From Certhia americana (taxonomy: Eukaryota; Chordata; Aves; Passeriformes; Certhiidae), in contig CM031879.1 of assembly GCA_018697195.1 (NCBI GenBank), forward strand, positions 33,554,541-33,618,540: 64,000 bases of DNA, in the 5' to 3' direction. The position numbers were made by a program, and so were the translations under genes. Numbering within the stretch: position 1 is the first letter of the stretch; every line of letters starts with the position of its first letter. The notes under the pieces are model-generated. The model was given only the letters and a program-made list of their open reading frames with translations, had not been told where the DNA came from and did not search any database. Below are positions 25,174-38,936 of the stretch, one piece after another.

Positions 25174-28100
25174 TATCCATGTCTGGGATCCTATGCTGCT
25201 TAAAGATATTCAGCCTAGGACTGTATGTCTCCTTGGATACCATTCATTGCTGAGAAATAAATGCTAAATTCAGAGGTTTTGAAGGCCTACAAGCATTTGC
25301 CAGAGACTTATAAAACTCTGTGGTCTGTGATGGTGGTATTTATTCTTGCCTGCATTTAAGAAGGCTAAAATTCAAATAAATGCTGGGGGTTTTTTTCTAA
25401 GTAAGCCTGTTCTGGTTTCCCTGCTCTGATATCACTGTATTTATATAAAACTATATCTACTGAAGTGGAAGGCACTCAATAAGTAGGTATAAGGAGGGGT
25501 GGAAGGCAATATAATTTCTGACTGTGGTTCACATTCAAAGGAAATGGACAGTCTTTATTATCCTACTCTTATTTGTTCTTAGAGAGATGGAAACTTTCTC
25601 ATATTCAGGGGGCTGGAGAGTGCAGGAAATTGATAGAAATGTAAATTTGGGTCAAGGTTTGCCAGAGTTCCTAGGACTGGAGCAGAGAATCAGGAGAAAA
25701 GGAAGTAAGACAGAAAGCAGGGTGGTCTTGAAATGCTGGTTGGGATGTGAAGGTCATGATTTAAATCCCTTTGGTTTTCATCACCATCAGGGATTTGATC
25801 CAAATTCTTCCATTTCTCCAGACAGTGCCCTGACCGAGGATATCTTCCCTCTCTTCTGCTGAAATAGGTTCTTTCTGTAAAAATACTGCACTTTTCATGA
25901 GTGCATCTCTCCAGGTCCTGATTTGCAAACAGAATATTTGCTGGGGTTTTTATTAAAATCTTTTCAGTTCAACATAATGAAATACATAAACTCTGTGAGT
26001 ATTGTAATTATGTTCCTTACCACAGTTTCATGTCTGTTCTTAGACTGCCTTTAGTCAGAACTTTGTACACCTTGCTTGTTCAAAACTTTTCTTTTAGGAA
26101 AAGCTGAGGACTTAGTTGCTGTGTGAATAAGTAGCTGTTTAGCAGCCAAAGAGTTCCTGCTTTTTCTCAACTTGTCATCTAAGGTGTGGTTCAGAAAGTT
26201 GTTTCTTGAGAGGTTGTTACTGGCAGAACCTTGAAAAAAATATTGCTTCAGACATCTCATAAAAAACATTTTAGAAAAAGAAAACAAACAGAGAGCACTG
26301 AATTTGTGAGAGGTGTAGATGCAGGGCCTTTAAGGCTATGTGGTCTTTCTGTATTCAGATGACATCATGCATAAGAGGTGTGTTTCCTACACTAGTTCTT
26401 TGGTAACAGTCTAGCTATAGAGCTTGACCCATGAAAGACAAAAAAGAAAGAAGTTACCAACCCTTCTGGATGAGATCATATCAGCAGGGGGGCAAGGGGG
26501 AAGAGAGATAATTTTTTGGCCAACCAGGTAAGCCAAATGACATATAAGGAGTTTGGTGACCCTAACTTTCCTCTGCTATGAATTCATGAAAACAGGTACT
26601 GCTAAATGACCTTTCTGGCCATAGCTGGGCTACATTAAATGTCAAAGGAGCTCCTTATTCTCTTGATCTGACTATAGAGAGAGCTTGAAGCAACCATTTT
26701 CCTCATTTGATTCTCTGTCAGATGACAATCTATACCACATTAGCTGCTCCTCAGTACTTGTAAAACGACAAGTTCAAAGGGAATTTTCTTCACTGTAAAT
26801 ATTGAAGCAAAGTCAGATTTAATAACTCATCCAGGGTCACCCAAGGAGTCTGTGATCGAAACAGAAATTTAGGCAATGCAAAGCCATTTTAGCACTTCAA
26901 ATATACTGTGATCTTACCTTTCCCTGTAAAGCTTTCTTGATCTGTTCTATTTTTATATCACTTAAATGGAAAATTTTGAAAGTAGCCTCATATATTAGAA
27001 CTCATCTGAAGAGAGTAAGTTTGACAGACTAAATTAGTTTCTGAATATCAGTTTTGGTGTTTCTTATGCATTTACCATCTTAAAATTCTAACAACAGAAC
27101 AAAGATTTCCTTTTTTTCCAGTAAATCAATGCAGATGATTGCTGAGTATGTTCCACTGGCATTTCCATTTTATTATGAAAATATTCACCCTTTGGTCTTG
27201 TGGGAGGAGAAGTTTGTGACTGAAAGATGATTTGCTTGGCAAACCAGCAGACTCTCCATACTGCAATTTTTCCTTCTTCAAGCCCAGATGCTTTTAAGAC
27301 TTTACAGTGCTGTCTCACAAATATGAAAAGGCATATTCTCTCCCTACAGGCTCCTTGTGCTGCTCATCCATTGATCTAAGTACCCGTGTTCTTGACTCCA
27401 GACTGAAGGCTTCCTTTGACAGTGATTGATGGCCACCCTCTCACAGGAAGAATGACTAACTCCAGCCTGTGAGTATTGGAGGCTCTATGGAATATATCTG
27501 CTGTGCTATTTATTTTGGGAGGCGGATGTGTGCCCACATTTTTATTCTTGGAATAAACATTCCGGCATTTTCTGGCAGGTGTGAATGCTGTAACATACCA
27601 GCAGGCAGAAAAGAAGCTAAGAAGACAGCTTCTAACCTCTCTGATGGAAACAAACGGACTGTTACTAATGTGAAAATTGTAAACCTCACCAGATTTCATA
27701 TGAATCGTATCACTTGGAAAGCCAAATTTTGATCTTAAGGATCCCCTGGCAGCCCCAAAGAGATGAATAGTTTTAAATGGTGCCTACTTTCTCTTCAAAA
27801 CAAAATCCAAACCATAAGACAACTGCATAATGAATTATGTAAATTTTAAACCTGATTGCGGCCAACTCGTTTTGCCAATAGTCTGAAAAGATTATCCCTA
27901 ATGTGTAAGTGACAGCACGCAGAACCTTTCTGAAACCTCTTTCAGCTGTTGTCCCATCAAAAGTGCATTGGTATAGCTGGCCTGATACAAAGGAACAATT
28001 TCACTTTCTATTTGGTTTAAGATCAGCAAAAATTAGTATTAATTTTACATTGCTTTATTCCAACCCTTGCCTAGAAATTTGCATAAGAATTTTTGAAACA

Positions 28101-28230
28101 AATATATAAGAAAAGCTGTTACAGTAATTGTTCCTTTCCGACATTATTAGGATTCTTGACTGTGCTGTCTTAAAGTAACATGTATCATATATCTATATTC
28201 TACTATTATGAGTATATATAGCTTATCTAT

Positions 28231-28300
28231 GATAGATGATAGATAGATAGATATAGATAGATGAGAGATAGATAATGGGAGAGATAGAGATAGTAGATAG

Positions 28301-28352
<52 letters not shown>

Positions 28353-28426
28353 GGAGAGATAGAGATAGAGATAGAGATAGAGATAGAGATAGAGATAGAC
28401 ATAGACATAGACATAGACATAGAGAT
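28231..28426 (+). repeat. Compound GATA / GATAGA / GACATA microsatellite
   Basis: About 196 bp of layered repeats. An interrupted GATA region comes first, then a pure GATA core of 12-13 units (about 28302-28352), then a GAGATA hexamer block (about 28353-28397), then a GACATA hexamer block to about 28420. The hexamers look like point variants of neighbouring tetramers that later spread, giving an ordered history of expansion. Minus-strand frames through it encode only Ser/Leu/Ile/Tyr repeats and are not genes. A good candidate for a polymorphic marker. Confidence 0.95.
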
Positions 28427-31400
28427 GTATACAAAAACATTAAAAATTAGTGATGGGACGTATCCTTTTTACCCTGAATCCCACATATGCATAATTCTAG
28501 ATTATAAATCGTAGCTATTTTGATTGTCATTGGTCCCTTGAGATGTAATCTCAAATTTCAAATTCAATGAAATCTTGCTATAGCACAAACTTTCTGGTGT
28601 CAACCAGGACAACATACAAGAAATTGGAAAATACAGGAGTAAAAATGGGAAAAGTATAATAAATTATAATATATAGAGCAGAATAAGAAGAGTACTGGAT
28701 ATATTGCAAGAAAGTCTTAGATAAATTAAATTTTTCCCCTAACGATATGCACTGTATTAGCAGCCATATCTACTTATCTACTACTCAAAGAACATTTTGG
28801 TTGTGAAAAACTGCAGCTTAAAAATTAATTTATTCCATATGAGTCCAGCAATATGTCAATACTTCCCCATTTTGGACAAGTACACACAGAACAGTTTGTC
28901 CAAGAAAATGTCCATTAAATCATTTCAGTGCTGAACACTACCACAAGAACAGAGTATCCTGAGAAGCCAAGATTGAGGTGTCTAACTGAAGGCATAAAGG
29001 ACTCTGTCACTAACCTATTTCAGGGCTTCAAAAGTCACTTCACTGCCTGTGCCTTAGTTCCCCATTTCTGTAACCATCAAGCCTTTTCACTGTGATAGTC
29101 TTCAAGACTTGAGTTATAGTTTTTTATCACAAAAAATATTTGAGGTTTAGTTTGGGGACTGGTGAAGTCCTGTTTATATAGCAGTTCTGGAACAATACCA
29201 TTTCCAAAATGTGTTGCTATTCATATGTGACTGAATAATAAATAATCAAATGTGAATAACTACAGCTAAGAACAAATGGGCTCATCTCTGCACAGATGCC
29301 TTTTTCATAAGCAAATTGTTCATATGCACAAATGTCTGAGAGCGCAACTCAGCTGAAAAATATTTAGCATTTGAATGAATGTAGGACTGCCAAACCACAG
29401 TGTCAGACCACCAACATTCATGGCATTGGTATAAAATCCAAATATTAAGAAATACTACATTTTTTGTTTCTTTTTATTGGTCTTCTGTTTTTTGAGCCTG
29501 ACATGATCTTTTTTTTTCCATCTTTCCTCAACAACTAGAGCTATTCATAAATGGAATTTATATCCTCAACACAAAAAAACCCCATTAAATTATTAAAAAG
29601 TGTTTTGGAATATAATATCTAAAGAAAAAATTAAAGTAGGTATGAAAACACAGGCATATTTCATTCTGATAACTTTTAAATTCTTAAAGAATTTGAAGTC
29701 CAGATGAACATTGTCAATTTTATTAAAATAGGAAAGTGGAAATTATTTTCTCTAAGAAATTATCATTAAATACTTGATGATGATGACGATGTATTTTCCA
29801 GGAGGAAACCATACTGGTAAATATTTTCCTATCTATGTGCATGAGATTTTGAGGTTTTTAAAAGTAAAACTGTCATTTTCACTTTCATGCTAACAGTCTG
29901 CATAAATCAGAAGAATTTTTCATACCAATGATATCCATAGCATTTCTGAATCTTCATATACTCCAATACTGCACTTCAAAATTGCTCTGAGAGAACAATT
30001 GCCATGGGGTCAGGTGTAGATATGTGAAGGACAAGAACAATACATTTTCCTCTTTCCTTTCCTATCTCCATCATTTACCCTAGTGATATGGCACTCACTG
30101 TCTCCCACATCATAGGCTATGTCTACGGGCTGTGCTGCTCCTGTCATTTAGGTCTGTGCTGGTTCTTGTTGGGAGAACTATGCAGCCAGATTTAGGAGAT
30201 CACAGCAGTTTTCTGTCAAGTCACTGGCCTGACTGCATGATACTGCAATTTTCTGCACTGCCTCTACAATGGTCAGACACCTTCATAAGTCATCCTTTAG
30301 TTTTCAAAGCTACTGGGATGACTTCTTTCAGAAGAAGTGTGTGAAACTGTCTTCTCATCAACTCTGTGAATCAGTGCTGCCATGGAGCCAATGGAGAGAA
30401 ACATCTACATCTAATTAGAAGGATTGAACTACAGGAGTTACAAAGACCTAGATTGTCTTGCTTTGCCGTGTTACCTCTCTCATCTCCTACTCCCCGCTTG
30501 CTTAGGGATCCAAATGTGATGTCTTGGAGAGAAGAAAGTTCGAGTTACTCTTTTTCTCTTTAATGCAAAATCCATGTTGCTGTAAGGTAAGGTATGTGGT
30601 AAGTCACGCATGGAGGCCATCTGCATACATTCTGCTAAGCCTTCATTCTCTCAAAAAAGAGTGGAAATAATACTCCTATCCTTTCTTAAGAGTGAACGTG
30701 CCTGAGCACATTTGCTCTGTCTTGCATGTGCGAGAATGGTACTTAGAGATTATTGTCAAAGGAAGACACCCAGTCTGAAACACAGAAGGATGTGTGGCTA
30801 ACACTGAAGACCAAGCTCACACAGTTTTCCCCAGGAACAAGTTATGCCTCTAGCAGTTCTTATTGAGTACTGTAAAACAAACATTTATACTGGCTTTTCT
30901 TTTGCATCTACATGGGCTGTGTATTCTCCATGTGCACTCTAGCCAGCTAATCTGAATGGAACAAAAACATTTGTTTTTCCTCACATTTCTCTATATACCA
31001 AGTCCTTCCAAATAAATATTCAGCTGAAACCTCTTGTGCTATTAGGGAAAACAAATAAATCAAATTAATGAATTGATTTGAATGCCAGAAAGAGCTATCA
31101 TTTCTGTGTTCTAAGAATATCCCACAAACAATTAAATGTTCGTGAAACAGAGGCAAGACTGATAAAATGATGAGTCTCTCTGGCGCCAGCAATGGGCCTG
31201 GCTGAAAGCCAACCACAGACTTAGCATTTATAGCCCTACAGAAAGCATAAGTGACCCCAGAATGGATAAACTGAGGAAGAGCTTTCCTTAGCTGTTCACC
31301 ATGCTGAATGTTCCTTTAGTCTTTGGCTTCATTGCCTGGCTCAAACTTGCAGATGAATTATCAGATGTATTTTGTGGGTCTTTACAACCCAGTAAAAATT

Positions 31401-34400
31401 AACCAGACATTTCGATTTTGATTGAATGATTTTTGGCTTTGGAGCCAGTGTTCCTTGAACTGATAAAAAGTGATAAGGTGATAGAGAGCTGAAAATTTCC
31501 CAGCACATCAGTGGAAATGATACTGGGTACCGTAAATTCTATTTTTTACGTCATCTGTACCATTAGCTCCTTTGGGTCCCAGAAATGGGCCATTCCACAA
31601 TGAAGCAAGAGGTAGAAATGGGCTTCTGCCTTCATTGCCTACTCTATGATTTGGCCTGTGGTCAAGGGATCAAGAAACACGTGATATTTTTAGGGCAGAA
31701 TGGATAAAAGTTATCTAGCTTTTGCTATGTACAATCCCCGCTAAACCAATTTGATATACTTAAAACTGGATTTACAGACTTAAACTTTCTGGTAATGTAA
31801 ATTATAGTAAGTAATGGGATTGAAGAAGTTGATTTTTGTCTTTAAAGCAATTCTTAATTTTCCTCTGCTAGCAATGGTGGTATCGTTAATGATAGCTGAA
31901 GTAAATCAAGATTATTATACTATTGCAAAAAGGAAAAAAATACCCAAAGAGGCTAAGGAAATTGCTTTGCAGACACTGATGGGTGCTTTGCATCCATTGA
32001 AAATCACCCCTAGTAAAAAGGCATCACTTGTAAATGTCCCCAGACTGGTATCAGAAAAATTTTGAATGTAGGATATAAGCAAAACTTTCTATTTTTAATA
32101 TGTACAATCAATTTATTACACACTTGCCAATTTTAATTTAAAAAGAAGAATCTGTGGTCCAGTTACTGAAATGAAACTTTAATCTCATTTGGAGTGCTCT
32201 ATCCTTAGAGATTAAACTCTTTCTTCTACCTCTTGGCTTCCTTCCTAATTTCCTTTGTTTAAATGGAGCCATCTCCGTCTTTCTCTGCCTTTTCCTCAAG
32301 AGGGATGCCCTCTGAGTAATGGGTAGGGCAGAGCTTTTGCTGATACACCCATGTAAGTTGGAAGTAGAGATGAAACCCTAGCACAGGATGCTACTGCAGG
32401 TTCCTTCTGTAATTCCATGGGGAAGAGAGAAGAGTAAAATGTCTAGGTTTACTGAAAGGATTGCATATCTACTGTAATAGAAAATTGCTGAATAATGTCA
32501 CCCTTTAATTTTTTTTGTGACTGGGGCAGCCATCACAAAAGGCATTAGGGTTATGGACTGTTCAGTTCAAGCAGAGGGAGGTGCAAGCTCCTGAGAATCC
32601 TGCCCCTTCTCCTTTCAAATCTAGTATAAGCTCAAGGATGACTCTGCTGCTTCACTCACTGATAACCTGCACATAAGAACAAGTGCACAAATGCATAACT
32701 ATTTTCCCATGCTGCAGAAGGTTGCTGTGTGTGATGGGGATACTTCATAACAAAATGCCTTGAAATAGAAATTGTATTTTTTAATGTCCAAGTTTCTTAT
32801 AGATCACATCAAATGTGTTTCAGGCACTTCACCTTCAGTCTACCCTGAACCCTAATGTTTAGACATGAATCAGGCTTCTTGTGAGGATCCTACAACAGAG
32901 ATCACATGCCCTTTCCCTGAGGGACGTACCTCTTCAATGTGAATGAGGAAATACATGTATTCTGGCCATTCCAAATAAAATACTTCACAATTGTGTTTGT
33001 ATATATTCTAGCTGAAAACAACGGCTGGATCACAATCAGCACGTTCTGGTTTGGTACACCTTGTTGTTGGATGAGGTAGAACAGAGGTATTTTGGACCTT
33101 TGGAGTTAAGACCCAGTGTTTTTTTCTCTGTGAGAGTGGAAGAAATCTTACAATTCCATCAACATTTCCTTCTTTTTTAGACTATCATTGTAATTTACTT
33201 GGAATGAGTAATGAAAACCTGGGTTTGGACATTATGTGTTTACAGGTGTGTGACTGAATTGTGCCATTTTTTATCTTAGCACACAGAAAGGTAGCTGAAA
33301 CACCCATAAAATTCAGCAAACATAAATTGCTGTAAACCTGAGCATTAGATTCCTCAAAAAACAAAATAAAAAAAATCTCAGTAAGTTGTTAGCTTCAGAG
33401 ATGAAAGATACATCCTGTATGCTGCAGTTTGCAGGACTACCATCCTATGGCTCAGGTAATACCTGCTTGTAAATACTAGTAATAATTCTTAGAGTCATAT
33501 GCACTTAGTGTAAATGATGAGACATTGTGGAGACTTTTAAAGTAAGCTCAGTTGTTTTGTAGCATCTACCTGAAATCTATGAATGATGTTAATTCTAGTT
33601 TATATTAAAGCAAAAAGAAGACATTTAAATTGCTCACTGCAGGTAGCATCTTGGTTAGTGTGACATACTAGGAGCTGAAAGAAAATGGAGTTTTGAAGGC
33701 AATATGATGTCCTCAGGAGTTCTAAATGAATGGATAAAGCTTCTAGTGTTGCACTGAGTGAGGCATTTCTGTAAATAATGTGTGAAATTTTTCATGAAAT
33801 AAAAGTGTAAGGTAGAACCCGTGATATTTCCAGTCATCTGCAGTTTGCTGCTTCATACACTGTACTTGTTTTTCCTTACTGCCCACAAAAGTGTAGATAT
33901 TTTTCATGCAATATTTAACAAGTGGTAGTGTTTTCACAAGAGAGTTGTACTTTCTATAAAATGTAGTAATGCTGCATACCCTCAAATTTAAAGAAACCTA
34001 AAATATAATACTGCCTAACAGAATTGGTGCTGATTTTTTTTTTAATCAAGAGGGAAATATTGTTTGCAGTTACAACATTTCTTCAAGGTTATTTAAGTAT
34101 TTAAGTGTTCTGTTTATTGTACTGATTATGATTTGCTTTGCCAAACCCAACAAATTTTAAGTCACTGCTTTGATACCCTACCATTCCTTCTGTTCAACAT
34201 GTGGTTTTGCTAGCATATGGATGTAATATTTCATATTCCCCTTCATACTTCTTGTTAAAACTCCAGTTCTTCTGCAAATCTTGGTTCTTTCACCTTCTAT
34301 CTGTTCTGCTATATCAAATCTGGCCCATTTATGACATGCTCAAGGCTGTCATAATAGTCTGTTCTAAATCCATCTGTTAAACCCTTATTCAGATCTGGTG

Positions 34401-34648
34401 AAATTTTCTACATTTTTAAGAACTTAGCTATGTGTGTATCAACTTCTTTCAAAAAGGGTTAGCATTAAAAAAAAAAAAAAAGTTACACTGGGGCTTTTCT
34501 GCCTAGATCTAGTAGGTACCATCAGTATGAAATGTGATGTCTTCCAGATGTTTTGAATATTTTTCCAACTGTTGAGCCAGTTCTATGACATCCCAAATGA
34601 CAAAATCCAGAAATTCATATTCTGAATACTTCCTTGTGGAATAACTGA

Positions 34649-34720
34649 GGGGCCTGATCCTGCAACATATTGAGCATATCATGAAAGGTCATAAATGCCC
34701 TGAAATCCCACTGGACTCAG
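34649..34720 (+). repeat. Possible ancient amniote interspersed repeat
   Basis: The words GGGCCTGATCCTGCAAC and, further on, TGAAATCCCACTGGACTCAG resemble a diverged repeat seen widely in bird and reptile DNA, in which a GGCCTGATCCTGCA motif precedes a segment about CATTGACTTCAATGGGA. I cannot name the family. Confidence is limited by strong divergence. Confidence 0.35.
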
Positions 34721-35452
34721 AATTTTAGAATTAAATTTTGAAACTGTATAAGATCTTTTAGTTTTCACAAGTTAAACTCAGGAACACTGGTAATCGAGGA
34801 TACTCTGGCTTGGAGACATATGTTACACATAGTCACAACACTTGAGGAAAGCAGTATATTTAGAACAGGAAATCCCTTTATTACACATGCCAATTAGATC
34901 AAAATTCTCACTGAGAAAAAACATAGCTAGTTTAAGAAACATTGGTGTCCAAGGGTCTTGATTCTGGAGCAAAAACATATGCTAAAAATACTAATCATAG
35001 TAGAAAGAACATCGTAATTAAAAATGCATTTGACATCCCAAAGTTAAAACACCAAGTCAGACTCTGAGCTTTTTTTAATCACTTGGAAGAATAAAGTATT
35101 TTATCCCTTACATGATGTCCTGATTCAGAACCAAAAGCCCATATAATTCTTTACCTTGACATGGACATTCACTTTTTTTTTTCCTGAATAAAAGCCTAAA
35201 TGAGTTGTGTGTATTAACCTAATACATTAAATGAAAATCGTTGTGTAGTGGCAGTTGCTCCCACTTTCTTTTTTGCCTGTGTAGCTTTCACATACAAGAT
35301 GTAATTTTCTTACCGACTGTCCAAATTGCTACCTCTATGTGCAGCGTTTAATGGCATGTATTTTTGTGACACATATTTGAGTAGGAATAGATGCTTCTGC
35401 CATTCTCAGAGATTGATTTTTCAAGTGATCCACCAGAAACATGTTTTCTAAT

Positions 35453-35486
35453 CTTTGGTCCCTGATAGACTTTGGTCCCTGATAGT
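35453..35486 (+). repeat. 17-bp tandem duplication
   Basis: The unit CTTTGGTCCCTGATAGA occurs twice back to back, identical except for the last base. This is a recent small duplication, most likely by replication slippage. Confidence 0.85.
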
Positions 35487-38400
35487 GGCAAATTTAGTCT
35501 CTTTGTGACAGTTCACCCTGAAATATTTAGCAATTGTTTGTACAGAGCAGAAAGTGGCAGATTTTTACCCTTTACTCTCTTGTGTGTTTGATCCATCTTA
35601 TCATTTGCAATTTCTCAGGTGACTGTAAAATCATCAGAGCAATGCCACCTGTGAATTTTCACCCCTGTCTATTCTTCTCTTAGATGTGCATCACAAATAT
35701 TTCAGGATTTATTTAAATGATGGCTGATGTTCAGCATTCTGAGCTGTCCCTGCTGGTAATTCCTTTGGTCTGCACCCATGTAAAATACAAACAAAAAGTA
35801 TGGTTGTATCCAGTCTTTAGTTACCTCCCAGTTTTCCTGCATATATTTTGTGCAACCTGATTCTTTTCTGAAGTAATTTCTAGAAAATATTTGATTTCAC
35901 TATTGGCTACTTCATTATACAAGCCTATCAAGGTTTTCTCTAATTGCTACCTCACATATTATGATTAAATATTATTCTGCACTGTAAACCTTTCAAAAAA
36001 GTAGGAACAAAAAATGAGATTTTATTAGAGTATGAGATTCACAAGAACATAAGACCAATTCTGGCAAATCCCATCTCTAAAATATGGGAGACAAAATATA
36101 CTTAATGCATCCAAAGCTTTCACTACAAATGGCTAGCACGTTGGATTTGAGAATGACTTTGACATTTCAGAAGTCTTTCAGGTTGCATTTTCTACAGTTT
36201 AAAGTAATTTGGGAAACTACAGGTGATCTGTGGTACTTCAGTTTTATCCCTGAGTTTCTTTCTTTATGGCTTTCAAGCATAAATGCCTGTCAACCTGTTT
36301 GTACACTCCTCGCTGCATATTGGCAAGCTGGCAAATAGATCAAAAATTTAAGTGGTTTCCATGATTCAGCAACTGTATAGTTCATAAAAGGAGGAAAAAA
36401 TACTTTCCCAGAAGTGAAGCATTATGATATTTTACATTCAGATCTTTACATTATCTGAGGTTTTTAAATGTAATATATTACCAGAACATGAAGTTACTTT
36501 CGACATTTGCATTGGACTGACTGTCCACAGAAAAGCAGGAAGGAAAGCTACATCACTCCATTTTATTAGAACAAAATTAATCTACTCAAATGCCTGAAGC
36601 ACGCAAGCTGGGGATGTATTATGTTACACTGGTAGAGTGACCTTGTACTATTGACAGAATAATAGGAGCTCCTTCATAGCATCAAACTTCTGTAAAATTA
36701 ACAAAGAATATAACAAGATGAGAATTATAACTCCTAGAAAGGTAAAACCTCAAATCGTTGATCCTGACCATCTCTCTGATAGGAACAGAGCAGATCAGCC
36801 ATGCTGGTAACAGATGTGAAAAATATGATCTGCTTCCTACTAGAGAGTGGACTATGCAGGGCTTCATCTGTTTTTATTTCTTCTGAGAATATGGGAAGAC
36901 TTCTCTGGCAACTCAATGAGAAATAGCCCTATGGTTTTTGCATGCTGAATTATTGCTGCCTCCCTTTGTGTTGCAATTTTTATATGTAAAATGCTACATT
37001 AATTCAAGTACTTGCTAGCATGTCAAAAGTAGCTCAAAATTTGAAACAAATATGATTTTTTCTCACATTAAAGACATGCAATTTTTTTTGTTTGCTGAGT
37101 GTTAGTTATGGATCCTTCTTTTAGATCCACAGGATCCATTTTAGCCTCTTAGTATTTTCTTTCCAGAGACTCCATGTCCCGCTTCAGAAACAGTGAGCTG
37201 CAGGATTTTGATAGACAGTGGTTATGTTTAAGAAGTACTATGAGAGGGATACCTCCAGAAATTTGAAGGACTGTACAGTAGGATTGATTAGTCTTTTCCA
37301 GAAAAAGTCAAGAAAAAGAAAGGAAAACAAAGTTCAGAGACCTTTACATTTTGACACTGGGCTGCTTCTTAAATGACTCCACCGTTTTTAGCACATTCAT
37401 GCCTGAAAAGCACTGGTAACTTGGGCACAGCAACAGCTTGGGCAGATTCAACCTTCACAAGTCTCTCTTGTTTGACATGGTTCAGCACATGGAGTAATCC
37501 TGGTCTGTAGGTGAGTCCAGTGCAGCGAGGCTCAAGCTGCTTCTCTATGAACCAGTTCAGGGCTGGAAACTTTCACTGCTTAGGTTTCTTTGCCAGGGTG
37601 CTGTAACACCCAGATTATCCTGGGAAACAGAGGGCTGATGCCAGTGATGTTATATTGACTTAAAACAGATGAAAATCTAGTTCTTCATGTGTGATTGCAG
37701 AAAGTAAATATGGAATAAAGTTTCAGAGGAGATTAAGTGAATCTAGAGTCTAACCACACTTCAGAAATTTTGCCAGCCCCATTTATTTGATAGAGTACAT
37801 TTTATCATAACCAGAACATCTCTCATTCTTTTCCTAAAGAACATTCCATGGCAAAAATAGATTTATACAACAGAAAAAGGAGAAGAGACAGAACATCCAT
37901 GAAGTCTGTCATGGATTTCACTGTGGCCCTCTAAGGTACGTGGAAACGGTTCAGGTAATACTGTGGCTGATGGCAACATGTCTAAAATAAGATTTATGCT
38001 ATACTTCAGTGGAGGAAAGGATTTAGAGTTTCAGATAACAGAGGTGCTAAACTCACAAATCAAAAAACTAGCACAACAATCATCTTCCACAAATAATTAC
38101 AATCTCTTGAAATGTTAGATTGATCACATCTTCAAAGAACAGACACTGATGGGTCTCTTATGTAGCTGGTGTGAAATGCTCAAAAAATAGTAACAACACT
38201 ACTGCTGTGATCTGCATCAGTGTCTTCACTGTCATTGATGCTTTCCTCTACTGCAGACTAGCATTCTACTGCCATACTATTCCTTATAAATTTAATGGTC
38301 CCCATGCCCTCTTCTGGATGCTTTCATTATCCAAGAACAAATCCCAAACCCTTATTCCTATCCCATAAGATCACATTCAGTGTTTTACTTACTGAAAAAA

Positions 38401-38770
38401 GTGTTGGTGGGAAAAAAATATTTGTCTGAAATGTTCCTGTTTCCAATTAGAACTTAATATAACTTATTGGGAAATAAATTAAATTTAAAAAAACAGTATG
38501 TGGTAAGAGGCTTAAATTATAATGAAAAGGTGAAAAGGGAAATTCCAACTCCGCTTTTTTTAGAGAAGCAGCCCCAGATCAGAGTTTGCATTCATCTCAC
38601 CTAATCATCAATGCCTGTGTCAAAGCATAATATCTGGACTTGTTTTGTCACCAGCAGGGAAAATAACAACCCAACACAATGCAGAACTATAGGCTGGAAG
38701 TTCTCTGGAGGGAATAGCTACCTAGTTCAGGACCGGCAGCAGCGCCAGTGCTGCCTTTGTCTTGAAAAAT

Positions 38771-38936
38771 CCCAGGAATGGAAGGCTAGGTTGGATGGAA
38801 CTTTGAGAAACCCGCGCTAGTGGAAGGTTTCTGCCCAAAAATCTGCAGGAATCCCTGCCCAAATCAGGGGATTGAAACTTGATGATCTGTAAGACCTCTT
38901 CCAATCCAAACTCTTCCACAATTCTATGATCCTATG
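38771..38936 (+). mobile_element. CR1 LINE 3' end fragment, plus strand
   Basis: The fragment runs from GGCTAGGTTGGATGGAACTT through GCTAGTGGAAGGT, TTGAAACTTGATGATCTG and CCTCTTCCAATCC to the tail ATTCTATGATCCTATGG, matching the CR1 3' UTR and its terminal short repeats in the sense direction. Compared with the consensus there is extra sequence in the middle, where CTGCCCAAA occurs twice (around 38831 and 38856) with a 25-bp offset. This looks like a small internal duplication. The 5' end is truncated near 38771. Confidence 0.88.

Larger units (their letters stand above)
24158..38770. other. Intergenic DNA, no supported gene
   Basis: Contains the TTC and GATA microsatellites, the 17-bp duplication and low-complexity A runs (for example A16 at about 34467-34482). 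The open frame at 24370-24879 (169 codons) includes the A-rich tract and lacks recognisable domains, so I treat it as chance. Nothing else resembles an exon, RNA gene or transposon. Confidence 0.5.

Noticed and set aside
28147..28440. Ser/Leu/Ile/Tyr-repeat proteins encoded across the GATA microsatellite
   Set aside because: Direct translation of a tetra- and hexanucleotide repeat; no unique sequence and no gene signals.
37108..37139. ATGGATCC / GGATCCAT inverted repeat
   Set aside because: Eight-base arms with a 16-base loop are common by chance; no context suggesting a terminator or element.
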